Below the pieces are notes generated by a model, which searched no databases, was not told where the DNA came from, and saw only the letters and a list, made by a program, of their open reading frames with translations. From Parvimonas sp015257355 (lineage in GTDB: Bacteria > Bacillota > Clostridia > Tissierellales > Peptoniphilaceae): a DNA stretch of 64,000 nt. Where the stretch lies: NCBI RefSeq assembly GCF_050262165.1, contig NZ_CP189844.1. One strand, given 5' to 3'. Made by a program: the position numbers and the translations under genes. Positions 39,379 through 47,972 of the stretch are shown piece by piece (the stretch's first letter is position 1; each line of letters opens with the position of its first letter).

Positions 39379-39690
39379 CTATTCTTTTCTATAAACTGAA
39401 AATATTTTTGATTTTGTTCCGCTAGCATTTTCAATTTGCAAATCATATCTAGTATATACTTTCCCATTTGTATCCTTAACTTTTTTATGAGAAACAACTA
39501 CCAATTTTTTATCTTTTACATCTTTATTAGCATTATCTACATATTCTTTAATAGTCTTTTCTTTTTCTAATATTACAGATTCTGTTTTTAAAATTTCTTC
39601 ATCTACTTCAACTTTAAAATGATTATAAGCAAGTAGTAATCCAAAAAATAAAAGTAAAATTAAAAATAACTTAAAAGGTTTATTTTTCAT
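39379..39690 (-). CDS. Small membrane-anchored protein, partner of the caspase-like surface protein
   Basis: 103 residues with an AAGGAG ribosome site, 11 bases after the larger gene. One N-terminal helix (LFLILLLFFGLLLAY) is followed by a charged outside domain of about 80 residues. The end (NGKVYTRYDL, then a G-K-I-E spacing) resembles the end of the upstream protein (NGKFYIKHDL with the same spacing). I do not know a family. The shared end suggests a common fold with a related role, perhaps binding the same partner (inference). Confidence 0.68.
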   Translation of the reverse strand: MKNKPFKLFLILLLFFGLLLAYNHFKVEVDEEILKTESVILEKEKTIKEYVDNANKDVKDKKLVVVSHKKVKDTNGKVYTRYDLQIENASGTKSKIFSVYRKE

Positions 39691-39701
39691 ATTATTTCTC
39701 C

Positions 39702-41246
39702 TTATATTTCTTCAAATATTGAAATGATAATTTTACTTCCATCATTTTTAATATGTTCTAAATCATGTTTTATATAGAACTTTCCATTTTCATATATATT
39801 TCCCGACTTTACAATTTTTATAGTTCCATTTAATTTAAGATTTTCACTAACGAATAAAATAATGTTATTTTTATATTTTGAATCTTTTTTTATAGTATTT
39901 CTATCATTTATACCAAAATTTAATTTTTCATCACTTTTTGTCACAAGAATACTACCATTTCTAACAGTAACAACATATCCTTCTAATGTCTTGCTACCTT
40001 TAACTAATTTATTAAATTCATATATTGTTAATCCATCATTCTCAATTTTTGTTTCTTTGTATTCGTTAACATTAAACTTTTCATCTACTTCCAATATATA
40101 TTGATAAATATCTTTTTTTACAAAATTTTTAACTTTTCCTCTAGTATTATATACTTTTGTATTTAAGCTTTTTCTATTTGGAGATATATTCAAAAATTGA
40201 TACTTATCTCCATAAATTTTATATAATTTAACCTCATTATCTGGATACATATAACTATTCGCAATATCCAAAGCATCTTGTATACAATAATTATTACAAA
40301 TAGCATCATTAAATCGTTTTAACCACATATTATGACTTAAAACTTTAGTTGTCATTCTCCATCCAATTGAAGTCTTAGCTCCTAGATAATATGCTCTATA
40401 AGTTATATTATTATCAACATTATCTGCAGTGCTACATCCCGCAAAAATTATCAATTTAACATTTTGCATGTCACTCGCTTTCAGTGTTGCATATCTTTCT
40501 CCAAACTCACTAGTGAAATCTCTTTTAAAATGTATTCCTGACATATACTTATAATGATTATCATATTTTCCTTTGTAATCAAACGACATTGATATTGGAG
40601 AACCATGTCCAGAATATATTTGAATTGGACTTGCCATCCTTGGAATGCCATTGGAATTTTTACCAGTAATAACGTTATAAGTTGGTTCTAATGAGTAGTC
40701 AGAAATATATCCAAACAAAGAATATTTTTCTCTAGCATAAAGTATCTCACTTGTTGTGTCTATGTTCTTTTCATCTTCACTATAATATCCGTAGTTAGCT
40801 CCAACAAACCAAGCATTAATATTTAAAACATTTTCACCTTTTTCATTAAAATACCTCATTCTACCATCTATTTTATAAAAACCTGTAACCATAACACCTG
40901 ATTCTTTCAAATAATATAATTTACTTCCCCAGTGTAACCATCCTATCACCATAGCTCCAGAATCATCAAGATAATACCAATTTCCGTCAGGATTAATCCA
41001 CCCTGTTTCCATCCAACCAGAAGAATTAAAATGATACCATTTACCTCCTATTATTTCCCATCCTACTGCATAACCTCCATAAGAATATGCAAACCACCAT
41101 CTGCCATCATTACTTTTTTTCCAAGTTCCACTTGCATCGGCGGAAACGATTTCTTTTCTTAAAACAAATTTATTATCTATCCTACTATTAGATAAAATAA
41201 TTGTAAACACTAATACACAACCAACAAACAATTTTCTCAATTTCAT
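39702..41246 (-). CDS. Secreted wall-binding-repeat protein with a caspase-like His/Cys core
   Basis: 514 residues. Signal peptide 1-37 (cleavage near SADA). Residues 40-140 hold about five wall-binding repeats (DGRWWFAYSYGGYAVGW, GGKWYHFNSSGWMETGW, DGNWYYLDDSGAMVIGW). The middle domain has H214 in IYSGHGSP and C271 in LIIFAGCSTA, 57 residues apart, the order and motif form of clan CD cysteine peptidases (GHG...AGCST, as in C11/C25/CHAT-like folds), followed by YYLGAKTSIGW. Residues 350-514 are unrecognised. Likely a surface peptidase bound to wall polymers, but it may be an inactive relative. Confidence 0.75.
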   Translation of the reverse strand: MKLRKLFVGCVLVFTIILSNSRIDNKFVLRKEIVSADASGTWKKSNDGRWWFAYSYGGYAVGWEIIGGKWYHFNSSGWMETGWINPDGNWYYLDDSGAMVIGWLHWGSKLYYLKESGVMVTGFYKIDGRMRYFNEKGENVLNINAWFVGANYGYYSEDEKNIDTTSEILYAREKYSLFGYISDYSLEPTYNVITGKNSNGIPRMASPIQIYSGHGSPISMSFDYKGKYDNHYKYMSGIHFKRDFTSEFGERYATLKASDMQNVKLIIFAGCSTADNVDNNITYRAYYLGAKTSIGWRMTTKVLSHNMWLKRFNDAICNNYCIQDALDIANSYMYPDNEVKLYKIYGDKYQFLNISPNRKSLNTKVYNTRGKVKNFVKKDIYQYILEVDEKFNVNEYKETKIENDGLTIYEFNKLVKGSKTLEGYVVTVRNGSILVTKSDEKLNFGINDRNTIKKDSKYKNNIILFVSENLKLNGTIKIVKSGNIYENGKFYIKHDLEHIKNDGSKIIISIFEEI

Positions 41247-41314
41247 TTTAATCCTCCCATTGTAAAAATATTATATATATCATAAACATATATACATATA
41301 TATTATATATCATA

Positions 41315-41350
41315 AAAAAATCAAAGTCAAATTACAGACTTTGATTTTTT
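41315..41350. terminator. Bidirectional terminator after the ABC exporter genes
   Basis: A 14-bp perfect inverted repeat AAAAAATCAAAGTC/GACTTTGATTTTTT with an 8-base loop. It ends the ABC pair on the minus strand, just before the surface-protein gene. The 41247-41314 stretch is almost pure A/T with several TATAAT matches, so no single promoter can be named. Confidence 0.88.
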
Positions 41351-41356
41351 AACTTA

Positions 41357-43189
41357 TTAATCCAGTTCAAATTTTCCTGTATATAATTGATAGTATCTTC
41401 CTTGTTTTTCAATCAATTCATCATGAGTTCCCATTTCTAAAATTTCTCCATTATCCAGAACGATTATTCTATCAGAGTTTGAAATTGTAGAAAGTCTATG
41501 AGCAATTATAAAAACAGTTCTACCTTCCATTAAAACATACATAGCTTTTTGAACAACATTTTCTGTTTTTGTATCTATTGAAGAAGTAGCTTCATCAAGA
41601 ATAAGAACAGGTTTGTTTTCAAGTAATGCTCTTGAAATTCCAAGTAGCTGTCTTTGACCTTGAGATAAATTTTCTCCACCACTTCTTAATACAGTATCAT
41701 ATTGTTCAGGAAGTTTTTCAATAAATTCATGAGCTCCAGTTTTTTTACAAGCTTCGATACATTCTTCTCTTGTAGCATCTAAATGCCCATATCTTAAATT
41801 TTCTAAAACTGTTCCAGTAAATAGATTTGTTTCTTGTAAAACAACACCTACATTTTTTCTAAGGTCAGCTTTTTTTATTGAATTTACATTTATTCCGTCA
41901 AATAAAATCTCTCCACTATTTACATCATAAAATCTATTTATAAGATTTGCAATTGTAGTTTTTCCACTTCCGGTTGCTCCTACAAGTGCAATTTTTTCTC
42001 CTTGTTTTGCAGTAATACTGATGTTTTTTAAAACTGTTTTTTCTTTATTATATCCAAAAACAATATTTTTTATATCAATATTTCCTAGAACTTCTGTTTT
42101 TTCTCCGTTTTCTTTTACAAATTCATATTTATCAGTTTCATTTGATATTTCGACTTTGCCTTCATCTACTTCAGGTTCTTGGTCAATTAGATCAAAAATT
42201 CTTTCAACACCCGCTAAACCCATAATAATTGAATTTAGTTGCATTGAAACTTGGTTGATATTTCCTGAAAACTGCTTTGTCATATTTAAAAATGGAACTA
42301 CTATACTTATGCTTATTGCCATACCTGAAAGACTTAAATTATATACATTAAAGTATATTAAAAGTCCTCCAACAATTGCAACAACAACATAGAGAATATT
42401 TCCTATGTTATTTAAAATAGGTCCAAGTATATTAGCATATGAGTTAGCTTTTTGAGAATCGTCAAATAACTTATCATTTACTTCATTAAATTTTTTCATT
42501 GACTCATCTTCATAATTAAAAACTTTTACAACTTTTTGCCCATAAATCATTTCTTCTAAATAACCTTCAGTTTTTCCCAATGATTTTTGTTGCTCAATAA
42601 AGTATTTTCTTGAATGTTTACCAACATATTTTGTTACAAAATACATGGCAGCAACACCTAGTAAAACTGTTAGAGTCATCCATAAACTAAAATATAACAT
42701 TATACTAAAAACTGTAACAACAACCACTAATGATGATAAAACATTTGGTAAACTTTGTGAAATCATCTGTCTTAAAGCATCAACATCATTTGTATAATAA
42801 CTCATTATATCTCCATGTCCTTCAGTATCAAAATACTTCAAAGGAAGAGTCTGCATTTTTACAAACATCTTTTTTCTCATGTGATAAAGAGTTCCTTGTG
42901 TAATAGTAGCCATTGCAAGATTATATACAGCTGTTAATATCAATGAAAATATATCTACTCCAATTAATATCAAGATTAAAGTAATCATTTGTTTTGAAAA
43001 AACAGACCATGAAACTGAAGGATCTCTAGCTTCAAGTAAACTAACAATTTTTTGTACAAACAAACTTGGAATTGAACTAATACCAGCTGTAACAACTATT
43101 CCTACTAAAACCAAAGGAAACAGTAAAGGATAAGCTGTAAAAACTTCTTTTATTACTCTGAATAAAGTTGATTTTTTACTATTTTTCAT
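41357..43189 (-). CDS. ABC exporter half, consensus-site subunit
   Basis: 610 residues: six membrane helices (1-330) then an ATPase domain. Walker A GATGSGKTT, signature LSQGQRQ, Walker B LILDEATSS with the catalytic Glu, H-loop IIAHRLST. The active residues are intact here while the partner has lost its Glu and His, so this subunit supplies the working Walker B. Multidrug or lipid-type export is usual for such pairs (BmrCD, TM287/288). Overlaps the partner by 11 bases. Confidence 0.92.
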   Translation of the reverse strand: MKNSKKSTLFRVIKEVFTAYPLLFPLVLVGIVVTAGISSIPSLFVQKIVSLLEARDPSVSWSVFSKQMITLILILIGVDIFSLILTAVYNLAMATITQGTLYHMRKKMFVKMQTLPLKYFDTEGHGDIMSYYTNDVDALRQMISQSLPNVLSSLVVVVTVFSIMLYFSLWMTLTVLLGVAAMYFVTKYVGKHSRKYFIEQQKSLGKTEGYLEEMIYGQKVVKVFNYEDESMKKFNEVNDKLFDDSQKANSYANILGPILNNIGNILYVVVAIVGGLLIYFNVYNLSLSGMAISISIVVPFLNMTKQFSGNINQVSMQLNSIIMGLAGVERIFDLIDQEPEVDEGKVEISNETDKYEFVKENGEKTEVLGNIDIKNIVFGYNKEKTVLKNISITAKQGEKIALVGATGSGKTTIANLINRFYDVNSGEILFDGINVNSIKKADLRKNVGVVLQETNLFTGTVLENLRYGHLDATREECIEACKKTGAHEFIEKLPEQYDTVLRSGGENLSQGQRQLLGISRALLENKPVLILDEATSSIDTKTENVVQKAMYVLMEGRTVFIIAHRLSTISNSDRIIVLDNGEILEMGTHDELIEKQGRYYQLYTGKFELD

Positions 43190-44918
43190 CTACAACTCCT
43201 CCTTGTGTTAAATATAAATCACGATATAATCCCTCTTGTCTTACTAGGGTTTCATGATTTCCATTAGCAACTACTTCGCCCTTATCAATTACTAGAATTA
43301 TATCAGCATTTCGTACGGATAATATTCTTTGAGCAATTATAATTTTTGTAGTTTCAGGCATATAAGATTGTAAGCCTCTTCTAATCAATTCATCTGTTTT
43401 TGTATCAACAGCAGATGTGGAGTCATCAAAAATTAGAATTTTTGGTTTCTTTAGTAGTGCTCTCGCAATACAAAGTCTTTGTTTTTGACCACCTGATAAA
43501 TTTGCTCCACCTTGCTCGATATACTCATCATAACCATTAGGCATTTTGTTTATAATTTCAGTTGCTTGAGCAATATTACAAACTAAATCAAGTTCTTCAT
43601 CAGTTGCATTTTTGTTTCCCCATTTTAAATTTTCTCTAATTGTTCCAGAGAACAAAGTATTTTTTTGGAGAACCATACCTACTTCTTCTCTTAACAATTC
43701 AATATCTATATTTTCTATTTTTGTATTATCAATTAAAATTTCTCCAGAATTAATATCGTAAAGTCTTGGAATAAGTTGTACCAATGTACTCTTCCCTGAA
43801 CCTGTAACTCCTATTATACCAACAGTACTGCCTGAAGGAATTTTAAATGAAACATCATTTATTACATTTTCAATAGCATCTTCTGAATATTTAAACACTA
43901 CATTTTTAAATTCAATTTCTCCACTATTTAATTTTTTGTGAAGTGACTTTTCATCTGTTATTGTTGATTCTGTATTTAAAACTTCAGAAATTCTCTTAGA
44001 AGATTCCATCGCCATTGTTATCATAACTAGAACCATTGAGAACATCATTAAGCTACTCAAAATCATAAAACTATAAGTCATAAGAGCAGATATTTGTCCA
44101 ACATTAAAACTTGGATTAACCCCTGCTACTATAACATAGGAACCTAGAAATAAAATCAAAATAGTATCTACATACAAACAAAATTGCATTAAAGGTGCAT
44201 TCAAAGATATTATTTTTTCTGCAATTGTAAAATCATTTTTTACTTCAGTTGCAACTTTATCAAATTTATCAATTTCAAAATCCTCACGAACTAGTGATTT
44301 TACAAGTCTTATAGCCTTTATATTTTCTTGAATAGTATTATTCATATCATCATATTTATAAAATATTTTTTTGAAAATTTTCATCGCTTTTATAATAATA
44401 AATGCTAGTCCAATTAAAAGTATTGGAACAACTATTACAAAAATAAACGCAAGTTTTCCGCCCATAATAAATGACATAACAAATGAGAAAACAAACATAA
44501 AAGGACTTCTAATAGCCAGTCTAATTATCATCATAAATGCATTTTGAACATTTGTAACATCTGTTGTAAGTCTTGTAAGTAATGATGAATTAGAAAAAGA
44601 ATCTATATTTTCAAATGAAAATCCTTGAACTTTTTCAAAAATATCCTTTCTTAAATTTCTAGCAAAACCAGAAGACGCAACAGCACTTTTTTTACCTGCC
44701 AAGATTCCAAAAGCTAAAGAAAGCATAGCCATTACAACTAAAACTAATCCTTGATTAAATAATTCACCAATTGAAACATTTGACCTAATACCGTTTACAA
44801 GATTTGCAAGAATAAAAGGAATTATACATTCCATAATAACTTCTAAGACAATATAAACAACAGACATTATTGAGTCTCTTTTATATTCTCTTATACTCTT
44901 ACTTAATGTTTTTATCAT
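43179..44918 (-). CDS. ABC exporter half, degenerate-site subunit
   Basis: 579 residues with the same plan. Walker A GVTGSGKST and signature LSGGQKQR are normal, but Walker B reads LIFDDSTSA (Asp in place of the catalytic Glu) and the H-loop reads IIAQRILS (Gln in place of His). These two changes are the marks of the degenerate site in heterodimeric exporters. It must work with the 41357-43189 product. Good GGAGG ribosome site. Confidence 0.92.
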   Translation of the reverse strand: MIKTLSKSIREYKRDSIMSVVYIVLEVIMECIIPFILANLVNGIRSNVSIGELFNQGLVLVVMAMLSLAFGILAGKKSAVASSGFARNLRKDIFEKVQGFSFENIDSFSNSSLLTRLTTDVTNVQNAFMMIIRLAIRSPFMFVFSFVMSFIMGGKLAFIFVIVVPILLIGLAFIIIKAMKIFKKIFYKYDDMNNTIQENIKAIRLVKSLVREDFEIDKFDKVATEVKNDFTIAEKIISLNAPLMQFCLYVDTILILFLGSYVIVAGVNPSFNVGQISALMTYSFMILSSLMMFSMVLVMITMAMESSKRISEVLNTESTITDEKSLHKKLNSGEIEFKNVVFKYSEDAIENVINDVSFKIPSGSTVGIIGVTGSGKSTLVQLIPRLYDINSGEILIDNTKIENIDIELLREEVGMVLQKNTLFSGTIRENLKWGNKNATDEELDLVCNIAQATEIINKMPNGYDEYIEQGGANLSGGQKQRLCIARALLKKPKILIFDDSTSAVDTKTDELIRRGLQSYMPETTKIIIAQRILSVRNADIILVIDKGEVVANGNHETLVRQEGLYRDLYLTQGGVVDEK

Positions 44919-44951
44919 AAACTTCCTCCATCAACATGTGCTTAAATATAA

Positions 44952-44982
44952 AAAAACTTAAATATAAAATATTTAAGTTTTT
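44952..44982 (-). terminator. Terminator after the HAD phosphatase gene
   Basis: A 14-bp perfect stem AAAAACTTAAATAT/ATATTTAAGTTTTT with a 3-base loop. The stem itself is A/T only, so it is weak in GC but long. Confidence 0.6.
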
Positions 44983-45033
44983 AACATTCTAACTTTAGAA
45001 TATAATAATATTTAACATTTATAATATACCCCA

Positions 45034-45699
45034 CTAAAGCGAATTAATCACTTTTTTAAAAAATTTTTTTAAAAATTCTAAAACTTCTCCTAAATCTTCA
45101 AAGATAAAATCTGCCTTTGATTGATCTTGACCAAAATAGTGGTCTTTTAGTGCTATTACTTTTATATTTGCATTTTTTCCTGCTTCTATTCCCATTGAGG
45201 AGTCTTCTATTACAAAAGCATCTTCACTTGAAACTTTTAAAACTTCACAAGCTTTTAAATAAACATCCGGATTGGGTTTGCTTTTTTTTACTTCATCTGA
45301 ACTAACAATAAAGTCAAAATATTCTAAAATTTCACAAGATTTTAGTGCTTTTTCAATTGTCTTTTTAGGACTAGATGAACAAACTGCCGTTTTAATTTTG
45401 TGTTCTTTTAAAAATTTTAGTATTTCTTTAACAAATGGTTTTAAAATTGATTTATAATCTATTGGATTTTCTGAAAAATATTTTTTATTTTCTGCGTCTA
45501 TCTCTGAAATTGAATATTTTCCATTTAACATTTCAAAAAGCAGATTATATGTTCCTTCCATATTTGTACCTATTAATCTATAAGTATCTTCTAGTTTACC
45601 ATTAAATCCTTTTTTTGAAATCCAATCAAATGTTCCTTTCATATAAAACATTTCTGAATCTATTAAAACTCCATCCATATCAAATAATATTGCTTTCAT
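45034..45699 (-). CDS. HAD-superfamily phosphatase (beta-phosphoglucomutase-like)
   Basis: 221 residues. Motif I LFDMDGVLIDSE (nucleophile D8 and D10), helical cap domain, motif II VCSSSPKKT, motif III lysine in KSKPNPDVYLKA, motif IV VIEDSSMGIEAG. The set fits the beta-PGM/phosphatase subgroup with a C1-type cap. It acts on a small phosphorylated metabolite in the cytoplasm; substrate unknown. Separated by 65 bases from the gene before it. Confidence 0.9.
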   Translation of the reverse strand: MKAILFDMDGVLIDSEMFYMKGTFDWISKKGFNGKLEDTYRLIGTNMEGTYNLLFEMLNGKYSISEIDAENKKYFSENPIDYKSILKPFVKEILKFLKEHKIKTAVCSSSPKKTIEKALKSCEILEYFDFIVSSDEVKKSKPNPDVYLKACEVLKVSSEDAFVIEDSSMGIEAGKNANIKVIALKDHYFGQDQSKADFIFEDLGEVLEFLKKFFKKVINSL

Positions 45700-45764
45700 A
45701 CTAATTTCCCCTATTTTTTAAACAATCATAATTTTTAGCCATATATCTTATTAATTTTAAATAA

Positions 45765-46784
45765 TTATCTTTGTATTTTTTTTTTTCTCTTATTTTTAAT
45801 TATATTCTTTATAATCTGCGTTATATTTTGAAAAGCTAAAATTATTATCATAAATAAAAATACAATAATTCCCACAATTACATATGTCTTTAAGTCTTCT
45901 GATTTTGTAATATTATTTTTTCCTATAAATATAGTAATTTTAGATGCAATAGTACTTAAAATTAACCTTATACCAGCAAAAAAAGCTGAAATAAAAGATG
46001 AAATTAAAATTGTTGAAATTAAACCTGTTCTTATTACAAAAGCTATTACTATTTTTGCACCTCTACTAAGAGCTTTTTGTAAAAATTCAAATGAATTTAT
46101 ATTAACATTTATGTTTTTTTCAAGTAAGAAATTTTCCCTAACTAAATCTTCTTCTGTTGGAAATTTACTAAAAATAAAATCTTCTAAGTATTTTAATTTC
46201 TCATGGTTTGTTCTAATATACTCTTTTACATCAATATTCAAAAATTCTTTAAGTTGTAAACTATAACCGTAATATTCATCATCAAACCAATTATCTATAT
46301 CATTACTTTTTGGTAATTCTTCCACTTTATTTTTAAATAATTCTTTATTTATACTATATAGTACAAAGAATAATTCTAAACTTAAAAATATAACATATGA
46401 ATAATTAACCAATGTTAAAAAGTAATTATAAAATATAAAATCATATTTAAAAATAGAAATGTATAAAATCAAAATTAAGTTAAAGAAGGCTAATATTTTA
46501 ACTAACAAATTTAGAGGATACAGAAACTTAAGCTCATATTTTGTAAATTTATTCAAAAGAAAATAAATAGTATTCATAAAATTAAATATAATTATGAATC
46601 CCAATAAAATTTGTGAAAAATTAAAAATATAAGAAAGTTGGAATTCTAATACATAAAATGAACTTATAAAATATAACAAGTAAATACAACACCATAAACT
46701 ATTAAATACAGTATTTATTTTTTTTTTCAATAGTTTTTCGTATTTACAATTAATATTTTCTAATATATTACTTAATAAATTCAT
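45765..46784 (-). CDS. Multi-pass membrane protein of unknown function
   Basis: 339 residues. About four helices in the first 145 residues (for example LLGFIIIFNFMNTIYFLL and YFLTLVNYSYVIFLSLELFFVLY), a soluble charged part (150-235, with DIDNWFDDEYYGYSLQL), then two or three helices (IVIAFVIRTGLISTILISS, TYVIVGIIVFLFMIIILAF) and a very basic end (KNKRKKKIQR). I do not recognise a family. It starts directly after the hemW stop and so shares its message. Confidence 0.7.
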   Translation of the reverse strand: MNLLSNILENINCKYEKLLKKKINTVFNSLWCCIYLLYFISSFYVLEFQLSYIFNFSQILLGFIIIFNFMNTIYFLLNKFTKYELKFLYPLNLLVKILAFFNLILILYISIFKYDFIFYNYFLTLVNYSYVIFLSLELFFVLYSINKELFKNKVEELPKSNDIDNWFDDEYYGYSLQLKEFLNIDVKEYIRTNHEKLKYLEDFIFSKFPTEEDLVRENFLLEKNINVNINSFEFLQKALSRGAKIVIAFVIRTGLISTILISSFISAFFAGIRLILSTIASKITIFIGKNNITKSEDLKTYVIVGIIVFLFMIIILAFQNITQIIKNIIKNKRKKKIQR

Positions 46785-47927
46785 TTAATCACCTACTTCC
46801 TTTACATTACAATTTACAAAAAAACTATCCATTATATCAAATCCTTTTTTTGTAAAATATATTCGATCATCTTTAATTTCAATTACATTATTTTCAAGAC
46901 CTATTTTAACAGCATCTTTATTTTCATTAAGAAAGTCTGCTTCAAAAAGTTTATTGTAATCAGAAATCAAAAATCCTTCCTTTAATCTCATATTCATTAT
47001 AATATATTCAAATTTTTTAGTATTAATATCAATTTTTTCACAAAAGTCTATTGGAATATTACCTTTTTCAAGTTCTTTTATATATTTTGAAATATTAACT
47101 GTATTTGAAAATCTTTCATCATTAAAATAAGAATGTGATGAAATACCAAATCCTAAATATTCTTGACAATTCCAATATTTTTTATTATGAATTGACTCTT
47201 TTCCATTTTTAGCAAAGTTGGAAACTTCATATTGTTTTAGTCCAATATTTTCTAATTTTTCAACTAAAATATGATACATTTTTCTCTCAATATCTTCGTC
47301 TAAAAAGTTTAGTTTTCCTACATTTTGTAATGCTTTAAATTTTGTTTTTTCTTCAATAATTAAAGCATAATAAGAGATATGTTCTGGATTAATACTTTTA
47401 ACAATTTCTAAATCATATAAAATATCATCAATACTCTGATTTTGATAGCCAAAAATTAAATCTATATTCAAATCAAATCCAAATTTTTTTACTAAATTTA
47501 TGCTATCAATTGCTTCTTTTGAGTTATGATTTCTTCCTAGCTCTTTTAATATTTTATCATTAAAGCTTTGTATTCCAACTGAAAGTCTATTAATCTTTGA
47601 CTTTTTATAAAATTCTAATTTTTTATCATCAAATGTTTTTGGATTTGTTTCAATTGTAATCTCGATATTTTCCAAAACAGTAAATTGTTCTCTTACTTTT
47701 TCTAAAATTTCAAAAATATATTCACCGTCTATAAAACTCGGAGTTCCTCCTCCAATAAAAATCGAATCTATTAGAAATTCTTTATTACCTTTTAACTCAA
47801 TCTCTTTTTTTATAGCTTCTACATATTCTTTTATTTTTGAATTAGCACCCTGAAAAGCAGTAAAATCACAATAATTGCAAATTTTATCACAAAAAGGGAT
47901 GTGAATATATATTCCTAGTTTTCTCAT
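46785..47927 (-). CDS. hemW: Radical SAM heme chaperone HemW (HemN-like)
   Basis: 380 residues from ATG 47925-47927, which has GGAG close upstream; a start 18 bases earlier would place the ATG inside the palindrome. The cluster motif is CDKICNYCDF (C13, C17, C20, CxxxCxxC). Other marks are FIGGGTPS, ETNPKT, LSVGIQSFND and GFGISSHSYFN. This is the HemW clade, which binds heme and is not the true coproporphyrinogen oxidase. lepA-hemW is a common Firmicute pair. Confidence 0.93.
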   Translation of the reverse strand: MRKLGIYIHIPFCDKICNYCDFTAFQGANSKIKEYVEAIKKEIELKGNKEFLIDSIFIGGGTPSFIDGEYIFEILEKVREQFTVLENIEITIETNPKTFDDKKLEFYKKSKINRLSVGIQSFNDKILKELGRNHNSKEAIDSINLVKKFGFDLNIDLIFGYQNQSIDDILYDLEIVKSINPEHISYYALIIEEKTKFKALQNVGKLNFLDEDIERKMYHILVEKLENIGLKQYEVSNFAKNGKESIHNKKYWNCQEYLGFGISSHSYFNDERFSNTVNISKYIKELEKGNIPIDFCEKIDINTKKFEYIIMNMRLKEGFLISDYNKLFEADFLNENKDAVKIGLENNVIEIKDDRIYFTKKGFDIMDSFFVNCNVKEVGD

Positions 47928-47943
47928 TTTTCTCCTATTAGGC

Positions 47944-47971
47944 AAAAAGCCTATTATTTAATAGGCTTTTT
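47944..47971 (-). terminator. Hairpin between lepA and hemW
   Basis: A 13-bp perfect stem AAAAAGCCTATTA/TAATAGGCTTTTT with a 2-base loop, T-rich on the minus strand, starting right after the lepA stop. The 5' arm GCCTATTA could instead pair with TAATAGG at 47934-47940, which covers the hemW ribosome site, so two exclusive structures are possible. Confidence 0.75.
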
Positions 47972-47972
47972 T

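Noticed and set aside
41250..41320. Run of TATATA repeats before the surface protein as a repeat element or operator
   Set aside because: It is simple A/T-rich sequence with several overlapping TATAAT matches; no defined repeat unit or partner site can be shown.
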